From: a virus
Reading direction: 5' to 3' (one strand)
IMG/VR virus record: IMGVR_UViG_3300007735_000556
Span: 1 to 27,023 of that record
Length of the DNA: 27,023 nucleotides
The notes below the pieces were generated by a model that ran no database searches, had not been told where the DNA came from, and saw only the letters and a list, made by a program, of their open reading frames with translations. Within the stretch, counting starts at the first letter, position 1. Every line of letters begins with the position of its first letter. This document shows positions 17,727-23,596 of the stretch, piece by piece. A program made the position numbers and the translations under genes.

Positions 17727-18032
17727 TTATTTTATTCTTTGTTTATTCATTATATTTTTTTCTCTTTGTGCTTTTCTATAATTCAAGTCTTTCTCATGCG
17801 CTAGATAATTCATTACAAATATATAATTTAAATCTGTGATACACTTATCCCCTGTGATGTTAAGGATGGGAGTTTCCGCCAAATGACAAATTGTTGCAAA
17901 CCATCCCCAATGTTTATAGTATTCTTGGGTATCAACTTCTTCATTTGATTTGACCAATTCATCTTCAATTTCTCTTTCTGGTTCATTTGAGAATAAAGCA
18001 GTGAACTTTGATTTACTAAGCTTATTTGAAGC
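17727..18032 (-). CDS. -1 frame extension of the chaperone-like gene (fusion product of 283 aa)
   Basis: If the ribosome slips back one base in the T9 run at 18041-18033, translation joins this frame. It then reads ASNKLSKSKFTALFSNEPER, a charged linker, and a well-composed domain with Trp, Cys and aromatic residues (EYYKHWGWFATICHLAETP, NYIFVMNYLAHEKD), ending at TAA 17729-17727. The total is 283 residues from ATG 18577. The frame has no good start of its own: the best candidate is a TTG at 17957 without a ribosome binding site, in the middle of the domain. The stop is 15 nt before the next gene, so this end, not the zero-frame stop, fits the operon spacing. A one-base sequencing error in the run would give the same picture as a plain single gene. 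Confidence 0.65.
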   Translation of the reverse strand, partial: ASNKLSKSKFTALFSNEPEREIEDELVKSNEEVDTQEYYKHWGWFATICHLAETPILNITGDKCITDLNYIFVMNYLAHEKDLNYRKAQREKNIMNKQRIK

Positions 18033-18577
18033 AAAAAAAAAGATAATGCTCCTAACGCAAATGCGACTGGAAAATGGGCCATTCGTTCCGCTACCACAAC
18101 TGAATTAGAATAGTTGTATGGTTCTACTTCATAATAATCCCAAATATTTACCATCTTACCATTGTTAGAAAATGTATTGTATGTATTGATGACTTTGAAT
18201 TTGAGTGAATTAAACTTATGCTTTGTAATAGGGCGATATAGTATAGCCATAATCTGCGCTAAGTTTTCTTTGGGATACTTAGTCAGCTTTTCCAAATCAA
18301 CATACTCACCTAAGCTCATTTGTGTAATATCAACAAACCCATGCAATACACCATCAATTTCTATGATTGGATAAAATGCTGGAGCGGATGTCTTTTCAAA
18401 TACATCTACTAATTCACCATATTCTTTCATCAGAGTATTTTTGTTCAAATCCCTAACTTCGTCTGGTGTTATGTTTTTGTAATAAGACATGAACAGTTCA
18501 CATCGTTCCATTTCGGTTATCTCTTCACCAAAGCCGTTCCAAACAGTCCAATCTTTTATGCCGAAATATTCTTTCAT
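17828..18577 (-). CDS. Possible tail assembly chaperone, zero-frame product, 249 aa
   Basis: Residues 1-178 look like a conserved soluble protein: FYPIIEIDGVLHGFVDITQM, SLGEYVDLEKL, LAQIMAILYRPITKHKF, YEVEPYNYSNSV and MAHFPVAFALGALSFF. After residue 181 the zero frame continues for another 68 codons of low-complexity Ser/Gln/Lys sequence (LLQISLVNQSSLLYSQ), which looks non-native. The alternative -1 frame looks like real protein (next entry). A gene after the terminase with a -1 slip in the tail cluster recalls the gpG/gpGT tail assembly chaperones of lambda-like phages. The family itself is not one I can name. A TATTTATA element and AAAGGAG lie before ATG 18577. Confidence 0.6.
   Translation of the reverse strand: MKEYFGIKDWTVWNGFGEEITEMERCELFMSYYKNITPDEVRDLNKNTLMKEYGELVDVFEKTSAPAFYPIIEIDGVLHGFVDITQMSLGEYVDLEKLTKYPKENLAQIMAILYRPITKHKFNSLKFKVINTYNTFSNNGKMVNIWDYYEVEPYNYSNSVVVAERMAHFPVAFALGALSFFLLQISLVNQSSLLYSQMNQKEKLKMNWSNQMKKLIPKNTINIGDGLQQFVIWRKLPSLTSQGISVSQI
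18032..18053 (-). promoter_or_regulatory. Programmed -1 frameshift signal: AGGAG, 10 nt, U UUU UUG
   Basis: On the minus strand AGGAG (18053-18049) is followed by CATTATC and nine T residues, then G. The zero frame reads TCT TTT TTT TTG, so the slippery heptamer is T TTT TTG (18038-18032). The AGGAG ends exactly 10 nt before the heptamer, the spacing known for the stimulatory internal Shine-Dalgarno of E. coli dnaX. A weak GCTT/AAGC hairpin follows directly. Confidence 0.65.
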
Positions 18578-18595
18578 TATTTATTTTCTCCTTTA

Positions 18596-18608
18596 TCTAT
18601 AAATAGTT
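18596..18608 (-). promoter_or_regulatory. TATTTATA promoter-like element in front of the tail gene cluster
   Basis: On the minus strand it reads CAACTATTTATAG, then ATAAAGGAG and the ATG 17 nt after the core. It lies just downstream of the terminator at 18638-18672, so it would restart transcription for the tail cluster. Confidence 0.5.
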
Positions 18609-18637
18609 GTTTTTTAAAATATACCCATATAAAAGCA

Positions 18638-18672
18638 TATAAAAGGGGAGCCCCACTCTACAGGCTCCCCTT
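18638..18672 (-). terminator. Rho-independent terminator after the packaging genes
   Basis: A perfect 10-bp stem (18672-18663 with 18652-18643, GGGGAGCC core) encloses a 10-nt loop and is followed on the minus strand by TTTTATATGC. It lies 100 nt after the terminase stop and 60 nt before the next gene, so it separates the packaging genes from the tail genes. Confidence 0.8.
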
Positions 18673-18767
18673 CCTTACCATAAAACTTTCAATGAAAAAA
18701 ATGGAGAATCGGGTCTTAAATTTAGTTTTATGTGCCGTACATCAATTACGTCTATAATAAATATCAT
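18640..18767 (-). ncRNA. Candidate small transcript between a promoter-like element and a terminator
   Basis: A TATTTATT element (18763-18756), placed directly after the terminase stop, points to the terminator 80-90 nt away. No standard gene lies between them. A 30-codon open frame (18767-18675, begins MIFIIDVIDV, ends SLKVLW) fits exactly into the gap and stops 3 nt before the stem, but its ATG is inside the promoter-like element and it has no Shine-Dalgarno site. The element therefore could make a short RNA, encode a tiny protein, or simply be a terminase 3' UTR. Confidence 0.3.
18754..18767 (-). promoter_or_regulatory. TATTTATT promoter-like element directly after the terminase gene
   Basis: On the minus strand it reads ATGATATTTATTAT and starts 5 nt past the terminase stop codon. 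It shares AAATGATATTTAT with the elements before the portal and scaffold-like genes. It points to a terminator about 90 nt on. Confidence 0.4.
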
Positions 18768-18772
18768 TTTGA

Positions 18773-20017
18773 TTATCTTAAATAGCGTGGGTTTTGACCG
18801 ATATACAAGCTTTTGCCTGAATCACCAAATAGTTCATTTCGTGCCAAATTGGCCATCCAAATAGCATCCACTATATCATCATGCCCGGATGGTGGGTGTG
18901 AGAACGATATATTCCCAGTTGCATTTATTTTGTAAGTATATGCTGATAATTCATTATAACACTCCGGCATTAATTTTTTGCTGGGTAGGAGTATATCACC
19001 ATTTTCAATTGAAGATATAAGCTTTCTTACACCCAATGTTTTAGACTCATTAGTAGTAACGAATGGCTTACACCTTATACCACCTTTTTTAATTAATTCA
19101 AACATTCCTTGTCCAATCCCGTTCGTTTCAACATAACATCCCCTAATATTATATCGTTTGAGATGAGTAATGAAAGTTGCAGCAACCTCATGTAAAGATT
19201 CTCCTTTAATTCTAATAATTCTCGCTGCTGTTCCTCCTTCGTCAAATATTGCACAAACGGAGTAATCGCTAGCGACAGCGCTATCAATTCCAATAAAATA
19301 ATTTCTGCCTGGTTCGGGTTCATTCCATTCCTCTAATATTGTGATTAAATCTAAATTTCTAAATACATCATTCGTACTTTCTGAAAATTGTGCAAGGTAT
19401 TCTTGCTTAAATATCTCTTCGGGCAGGGATTGTCTTTGTTCCTCAATAAAACCCTCGTCAGCGTACGGATTATCAGCAGATATACCCTCATATGATATAT
19501 GGGTAGATGATTGCTCCTGGCCCCTCAGGAACCATTGATAGAACCAATTCTTTGAGCGGGGTGTTGATATTACCAAACACTTTCTACCTTTTGCTGTAAG
19601 AGTAGGGATAATCGCTTCGTTGATAGCTTTCTCAGCAATGAATGCCGCTTCATCAATTATCAACCATTCAAACGAATAACCCCTAATACTATCATAACTA
19701 TCAGCTGATAAGAATCGGATTTGTGAGCCATTAATAAAGGTTATTGTAAGTTGTGCTTTGTTTAATGCTTTTATTATATCTTTACAAGCACCGCTCATTT
19801 CCTCAAAAACCTTTTCTGATTGTCGGTATACTGGTGCTACCCACCCACACTTTGTTTTTTGGAATTTCAAAAGCCAATATAATGCTAGGTTTTGTGCCAA
19901 AAGGGATTTTCCGAATTGTCTTCCGGTTGATACGATACCAAATTTATGTTCACTGTCTGCGAACCCATCAATAATTTTTTTTTGCCCAACATGGGGATTA
20001 AATAGTTTTATTACCAC
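18773..20017 (-). CDS. terL: Terminase large subunit, 414 aa
   Basis: This is the packaging motor. The ATPase part has Walker A STGRQFGKS (residues 30-38, K37), Walker B FEWLIIDEAAF (D122, E123) and a coupling motif LVISTPRS near residue 151. The nuclease part has FIGIDSAVASDYS (D245), CYVETNG (E297) and GHDDIVDA (around D380-D384), the three acidic sites of the RNase H-like fold. At 414 residues it is compact but complete. Its ATG overlaps the end of the preceding gene by 7 nt, which indicates coupled translation. The start MVIKLFNPHVGQKKIIDGFA agrees with the N-terminus of this family. The next gene is separated by a strong terminator. Confidence 0.95.
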   Translation of the reverse strand: MVIKLFNPHVGQKKIIDGFADSEHKFGIVSTGRQFGKSLLAQNLALYWLLKFQKTKCGWVAPVYRQSEKVFEEMSGACKDIIKALNKAQLTITFINGSQIRFLSADSYDSIRGYSFEWLIIDEAAFIAEKAINEAIIPTLTAKGRKCLVISTPRSKNWFYQWFLRGQEQSSTHISYEGISADNPYADEGFIEEQRQSLPEEIFKQEYLAQFSESTNDVFRNLDLITILEEWNEPEPGRNYFIGIDSAVASDYSVCAIFDEGGTAARIIRIKGESLHEVAATFITHLKRYNIRGCYVETNGIGQGMFELIKKGGIRCKPFVTTNESKTLGVRKLISSIENGDILLPSKKLMPECYNELSAYTYKINATGNISFSHPPSGHDDIVDAIWMANLARNELFGDSGKSLYIGQNPRYLR

Positions 20018-20337
20018 TTAACCGTATAATTCATTGGATTGGATAGAGTAGGTTTTTCTTCCTCACCCTTAAATTCAATAGCTTGTAATGTTCCCCTCTC
20101 TTCCAACACCAGGATTCCGTCGCAATCAGTTGCGCAACCTTGCTTACGAAAAGCGAACTGCAGTTCTTCCGGGTTTCTTCCATTCTCTGCACAAAAACTT
20201 AACCATTCAGTATGCTCGGGGGTCATCAACTCGGCTATACTCCCACATTTGTCGCAGGTGAATTGGACCTTTTCAAAAAAGTCGTCAGTAATTTTTACTG
20301 CTGATTCTAAAGGTTTATTTAATTTTTGATTATTCAT
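20011..20337 (-). CDS. Small Cys-rich (possible zinc-binding) protein in the terminase cluster, 108 aa
   Basis: I do not recognise the family. There are five Cys: C28 and C31 in FTCDKCGS, C49, and C68 and C72 in GCATDCDG. The CxxC and CxxxC pairs could bind a zinc ion. The C-terminal part is beta-rich and acidic (EERGTLQAIEFKGEEEKP). The gene overlaps the homing endonuclease gene by 8 nt and the large terminase by 7 nt. It was therefore probably part of the original small terminase - this gene - large terminase operon before the endonuclease gene arrived. A packaging-related role is possible but is inferred only from position. Confidence 0.6.
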   Translation of the reverse strand: MNNQKLNKPLESAVKITDDFFEKVQFTCDKCGSIAELMTPEHTEWLSFCAENGRNPEELQFAFRKQGCATDCDGILVLEERGTLQAIEFKGEEEKPTLSNPMNYTVKW

Positions 20338-20959
20338 TTTCCATCCTTTTTTTAGCGTAATATGCTTTTAATGCAGCGCTTAGTTTTGCTTTCGTTTCTT
20401 CACTTCGTTTATAACTATCGTTTGCTCTTCGTGTAGCCACAGTTTTTGCTATATGTTCTTCACTTTGTTTATAACTATCGTTTGCTCTTCGTGTAGCCAC
20501 AGTTTTTGCTATATGTTCTTCGGTAAATTTGTATGTATAACCATTTGCTTTTTTAGTAGCTACACTTTTTGCTACATGCTCTTTGCTTTTGGGTTTACGC
20601 ATGTTAGCTTTTGTTTCTTCACTTTTGGGTTTACCTATCATTATATCTCTTAATTTTGCTATATGTTCTTCGGTATGCTTATAACCTAACACACCATCTC
20701 CACCGTTGGTAAGGTTCGCAAGCGTTCCTAACCCTAAATCAGCTCTACCATATAGCTGGATAAACTCTCGTTCCTTTTGCTGCGCTTCTTCCCATGTCAA
20801 GTCATCAAGCATAATCTGAACTTTATATCCATGCTTATTTACTATACTATGCCAATGCTTATTTCGCTGATGTTTAGCATAAGCACGTTTTTCAGTCTTA
20901 CCTATACCAATATAAAAGGGTTGGTTAGTATCTAATCGTATGTGTCTATAAACTATCAT
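20330..20959 (-). CDS. GIY-YIG homing endonuclease with NUMOD3-like repeats (copy B), 209 aa
   Basis: Residues 2-27 carry the GIY-YIG core (VYRHIRLD, FYIGIGKTEKRAY), followed by EREFIQLYGRADLG and LANLTNGGDG. The rest is a run of NUMOD3-like DNA-binding repeats with SEETKANMRKP, TEEHIAKTVATRRAN and SEETKAKLS. It is the closest relative of the gene at 5980-6585 in this window, sharing long identical stretches. It overlaps the end of the small terminase gene by 14 nt and the next gene by 8 nt. It has thus settled between packaging genes without breaking them. A 60-bp stretch inside it is duplicated in tandem. Homing endonucleases of this type spread by cutting alleles that lack them. Confidence 0.9.
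   Translation of the reverse strand: MIVYRHIRLDTNQPFYIGIGKTEKRAYAKHQRNKHWHSIVNKHGYKVQIMLDDLTWEEAQQKEREFIQLYGRADLGLGTLANLTNGGDGVLGYKHTEEHIAKLRDIMIGKPKSEETKANMRKPKSKEHVAKSVATKKANGYTYKFTEEHIAKTVATRRANDSYKQSEEHIAKTVATRRANDSYKRSEETKAKLSAALKAYYAKKRMENE
20401..20520 (-). repeat. 60-bp tandem duplication inside the homing endonuclease gene
   Basis: Bases 20401-20460 and 20461-20520 are identical except for one position (C at 20406, T at 20466). The duplication is in frame (60 nt is 20 codons) and adds one extra 20-residue DNA-binding unit of the SEEHIAKTVATRRAN type. Such near-identity means the duplication is recent or is kept alike by recombination. Confidence 0.95.
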
Positions 20960-21329
20960 TTGTTCCCCATTTTAATTCAATATTACCAATGATTTCTATT
21001 TTTTCAGTTCCCTCGTTCCCACTATAACGCATCACCTGCTCAACCGCTCTCTGTCTTACTCTCGGGTCTTCATCTTTCAATAATTTGGTCATTTCTTCGG
21101 TCGCAGTACCAACTGAATCTTCAAGCCTTTGTTTCCACGCTTGTTTATATAACTCACCAGCTTTCATCCAATATGCGGTATATTGCTGCTCTGATTTATT
21201 ACCATAATTTTCTTTACACCATTTTAACCACCCATAAACTGTAATAGATGGTATTGTTTCATATCTAAGTTTATAGCACTGCATTGTTCTTAGTTCTACT
21301 TCCGCTTTTGATAATTTTTTCCCTGCCAT
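20946..21329 (-). CDS. Putative terminase small subunit, 127 aa
   Basis: The protein is helical and charged. It begins MAGKKLSKAEVELRTMQCYK, then has a helix-turn-helix-like region (ITVYGWLKWCKENYG), a helical stretch (YWMKAGELYKQAWKQRLEDS) and MTKLLKDEDPRVRQRAVEQV, and ends with a short beta tail. Size, charge and place before the large terminase fit the small subunit, which recognises phage DNA and oligomerises into a ring. The start has AAAGGATAT upstream. The overlap with the homing endonuclease gene means that its 3' end may have been altered by that insertion. The sequence signature is weak, so the call depends on context. Confidence 0.65.
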   Translation of the reverse strand: MAGKKLSKAEVELRTMQCYKLRYETIPSITVYGWLKWCKENYGNKSEQQYTAYWMKAGELYKQAWKQRLEDSVGTATEEMTKLLKDEDPRVRQRAVEQVMRYSGNEGTEKIEIIGNIELKWGTNDSL

Positions 21330-21361
21330 TTTGTATATCCTTTTAATATTTTTATTTATTT

Positions 21362-21607
21362 TTAACCTGCTATTTCCCTAATTTGTGTTTCAAACTGGGC
21401 CCATAAAGATAGACTTATTTTCTGAAAAGTTTGATGTTCACATGCGCATGATGGATTATCTACCTTCTTTCCTCTTACAATACTCTGCATCTTCGCATGC
21501 ATTTGGATTCTTTCTGGGGATAGGTATGAGTGGTTTTTTTCAGGAAACCAAACATCCAATATCCACCTTGCATCTTCTTTACTTATGTGGTTTATTTCCA
21601 TCTTCAT
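21362..21607 (-). CDS. Small protein of unknown function, 81 aa
   Basis: I do not recognise this gene. The product is mildly basic and rich in His, Trp and Ser (HISKEDARWILDVWFPEKNH). It has two Cys in a short run (PSCACEH) and a helical end (LWAQFETQIREIAG). The first ATG overlaps the previous gene by 29 nt. A second ATG two codons later overlaps by 23 nt, so the start is uncertain. A CATATTTATT element lies 24 nt upstream, inside the preceding gene. It comes just before the small terminase gene, so a role in packaging or regulation is possible. Confidence 0.55.
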   Translation of the reverse strand: MKMEINHISKEDARWILDVWFPEKNHSYLSPERIQMHAKMQSIVRGKKVDNPSCACEHQTFQKISLSLWAQFETQIREIAG

Positions 21608-21890
21608 TTATCTTTTTTAATATCCAGCTTAATAAATATGTAAATACACTCAGTAATGCACCTATTCTTATATCCCAAAACCAAATAGTACCAATCCATA
21701 ATCCCAAACATTTACTGCAATTAATTGCTTGGACGAATGGGTATGCAAACCATAGACCTCTTACCGCAATGATTTCGAGGAGGTATTCGGTTATTTTGGT
21801 ACGATAAGGTTGAAATGGGCCGAAGAACCCGGTCCAAAAGTTTATCATCACTCCTACATAAAGGAACTCTATAATGGTATCAATATTCAT
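21579..21890 (-). CDS. Small membrane protein with CxxC motif, 103 aa
   Basis: Three hydrophobic segments are visible: around residues 6-26 (IIEFLYVGVMINFWTGFFG), around 34-55 (TEYLLEIIAVRGLWFAYPFV) and around 61-91 (CLGLWIGTIWFWDIRIGALL, YLLSWIL). Between the last two lies NCSKCLGLW (C58, C61). A 'C..CLGFW' turn next to a membrane helix occurs in small phage and bacterial membrane proteins of the DUF1360 kind, which I mention only as a resemblance. The start overlaps the end of the preceding gene by 11 nt, so translation is coupled. A role at the host membrane is plausible; the function is unknown. Confidence 0.6.
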   Translation of the reverse strand: MNIDTIIEFLYVGVMINFWTGFFGPFQPYRTKITEYLLEIIAVRGLWFAYPFVQAINCSKCLGLWIGTIWFWDIRIGALLSVFTYLLSWILKKINEDGNKPHK

Positions 21891-22137
21891 TTTTTACCTT
21901 TCCGTATGCGCGCATATAAAATTCATCTGCTGTAATCCCTACTACATCTCCTCCATTGGATTCAAATTCATAACTTATATCGGTTGAACAGTGAGTAGTT
22001 GCAACACTATGCATCATCTCTATTATTAATTTTGCTATAACCCCGCTTTGGTTTTTTAGCGGTGTTGATTCTATCATTTTTCTGACTTCTCTTTGAAGCT
22101 CGTAACCATATTCTTCTGGTTCTAGTTCCATCCACAT
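21880..22137 (-). CDS. Small acidic protein of unknown function, 85 aa
   Basis: I do not recognise this gene. It reads MWMELEPEEYGYELQREVRK, a helical middle (GVIAKLIIEMMHSVATTHCS) and a polar end with FESNGGDVVGITADEFYMRA. There is no membrane segment or known motif. AGGAG lies 9 nt upstream of the ATG, in the 12-nt gap after the glycosyltransferase gene, and the end overlaps the next gene by 11 nt. It is thus part of the same operon. Confidence 0.6.
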   Translation of the reverse strand: MWMELEPEEYGYELQREVRKMIESTPLKNQSGVIAKLIIEMMHSVATTHCSTDISYEFESNGGDVVGITADEFYMRAYGKVKNEY

Positions 22138-22149
22138 TTTATATTTCTC

Positions 22150-23274
22150 CTAATTTAATAATTTGTTTAATTCCCTCAAGCTATCCATTTCACTTTCCAT
22201 TAATTGATCGCAACGGTGTAAAGATTGATGTTCTAATTCGGTTCTCCATTTATCATCATCCAATAACCTATCCATTAATTCAAATAACTCCTTTTTAGTT
22301 TTGAAGAATAACCCATTAGGGAATATCTCTCTATAATATGGAGTATCTTGGAATAGGGGCACAGTTCCTACCATCATACTATCCGTAGCAGCGATTGACC
22401 ATCCATGATGAGTTTGTTTAGGTGTAATCTGTATTTTGCATTTAGCCAATCTTTGTAAATACTCCCATTTCGGAAACTTACTTTTAACCATCCAATCATA
22501 TTCTGATGGTGGAGATAATTGAGTAACCCATACTTTCCAATCTTTACGATGCTCTCTATATTCTTCCATCCATTTAACAAATTCAGGATATCCTTTATAT
22601 CCTGCGCATCTATGATTAAACACTATAATATTTTCTTTGTTTATTTCCGGTTCTAATTCTCTTCCTTTTACACCTAATCTCCATACCTTTAATATACTCT
22701 TTAATTTTTCCATTTTTTGGGTTGATAACCATTCTTCCGCATATTTAAGAACTACATCTAACTGAGCTTGAGTATTTACAAAACAGGTATCCATTTGAAG
22801 AACGCCTAATAATTCATTTGGAAACCACATATCTTTAGGTTTACCAGGCCTGTTATCAGGTCCATTCGCACCCTTCATTTCCCACCAATGACAATAACCA
22901 ATGATTTTAGTATCTATAGTTTTTTTATATCTCCCAACTTGCGGCCAGTCTGGTAAATGTGAGTAGATAATATCATAATCAATATCCCTTAGCTTTTTAA
23001 TAAGTTCTGATGAAGGGAATGCTCTTTGATTCATCATATCACCTAATATATCAATAGGGTGTTGGGTTACATTATGGTATTCAGCTAATCGTTTGCTAAT
23101 ATTATTATGAGGCATAAGCACATTAAAGTAATACTTACCAATCTTATTTAAGCCTTTTATGTGGTTATATAATACATCTATAAACGAGTCCTTATCTATA
23201 TTAGAATAGTTAGTTATATTAGGTATTACCAATACTTTTCTTTTATCTGAATTATCATCCCAAAAACTATTCAT
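22150..23274 (-). CDS. Glycosyltransferase (GT-B fold), 374 aa
   Basis: The protein looks like a GT4-type glycosyltransferase. The N-terminal half begins with a beta strand (KRKVLVIPNITNYSN) and has helix-strand units (YDIIYSHLPDWPQVGRYKK, KIIGYCHWWEM). The C-terminal half has IIVFNHRCAGYKGYPEFV, WKVWVTQLSPP and the donor-binding region HHGWSIAATDSMMVGTVP (residues 289-306) followed by LFQDTPYYREIFPNG. It would transfer a sugar from a nucleotide-sugar. In phages such enzymes modify phage DNA bases, virion proteins or host surface sugars, and the target cannot be told from the sequence. AAAGGAG precedes ATG 23274, and a promoter-like element with both boxes is just upstream. Confidence 0.85.
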   Translation of the reverse strand: MNSFWDDNSDKRKVLVIPNITNYSNIDKDSFIDVLYNHIKGLNKIGKYYFNVLMPHNNISKRLAEYHNVTQHPIDILGDMMNQRAFPSSELIKKLRDIDYDIIYSHLPDWPQVGRYKKTIDTKIIGYCHWWEMKGANGPDNRPGKPKDMWFPNELLGVLQMDTCFVNTQAQLDVVLKYAEEWLSTQKMEKLKSILKVWRLGVKGRELEPEINKENIIVFNHRCAGYKGYPEFVKWMEEYREHRKDWKVWVTQLSPPSEYDWMVKSKFPKWEYLQRLAKCKIQITPKQTHHGWSIAATDSMMVGTVPLFQDTPYYREIFPNGLFFKTKKELFELMDRLLDDDKWRTELEHQSLHRCDQLMESEMDSLRELNKLLN

Positions 23275-23289
23275 ACATTCTCCTTTATA

Positions 23290-23316
23290 TATAAATAGTG
23301 TGCAATATAGGAAAAC
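23290..23316 (-). promoter_or_regulatory. Two-box promoter-like element (GTTTTC-N13-TATTTATA) for the glycosyltransferase operon
   Basis: On the minus strand GTTTTC (23316-23311) and TATTTATA (23297-23290) are separated by 13 nt, followed by TATAAAGGAG and the ATG. The same two boxes with the same 13-nt spacing occur at 24132-24158 and, as GTTTAC, at 25333-25359. Confidence 0.6.
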
Positions 23317-23317
23317 A

Positions 23318-23596
23318 TTAAAAATGATGGAAAATTGTGGATTTATTTTTCATATTACACAAATTATTTAGCTTTATTCTACCAATACATACTTCTTCTA
23401 ATATTAAGGCTTTGGTATTAGATAAATTATCAAAGAGTATTTCTACACTAAACCCGTCTTTGGCTTGTTCATACCAACACTTGTTTCTACCATAACGCAT
23501 GTAAGCCCGGTTGCCTGAACCTTTACCAATATAAAATAATTTACCTTCTGAATTAAAGTGAGCGTATATATAATATTTAAAAAAGTTTGATTCCAT
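23318..23596 (-). CDS. Short GIY-YIG protein (copy C, probably truncated), 92 aa
   Basis: Residues 8-35 match the same GIY-YIG core as copies A and B (YYIYAHFN, then LFYIGKGSGNRAYMRYGRNK), and LEEVCIGRIKLNNLCNMKN corresponds to their second conserved block. The NUMOD3 repeats and the rest of the DNA-binding region are missing. The frame ends KSTIFHHF shortly after. It may be a worn-down homing endonuclease, or a minimal nuclease that still cuts. It has a good AAAGGAG site 5 nt before ATG, so it is likely expressed. It lies between the gene-free stretch and the glycosyltransferase gene. Confidence 0.75.
   Translation of the reverse strand: MESNFFKYYIYAHFNSEGKLFYIGKGSGNRAYMRYGRNKCWYEQAKDGFSVEILFDNLSNTKALILEEVCIGRIKLNNLCNMKNKSTIFHHF

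Noticed and set aside
17727-17957. A separate 76-codon gene starting at TTG 17957
   Set aside because: There is no ribosome binding site, and the start would be inside a domain whose sequence continues upstream in the same frame to the slippery run. A frameshift fusion explains it better.
20401-20520. Tandem 60-bp repeat as a CRISPR fragment
   Set aside because: The two copies are adjacent without spacers, lie in a coding frame and encode DNA-binding repeats.
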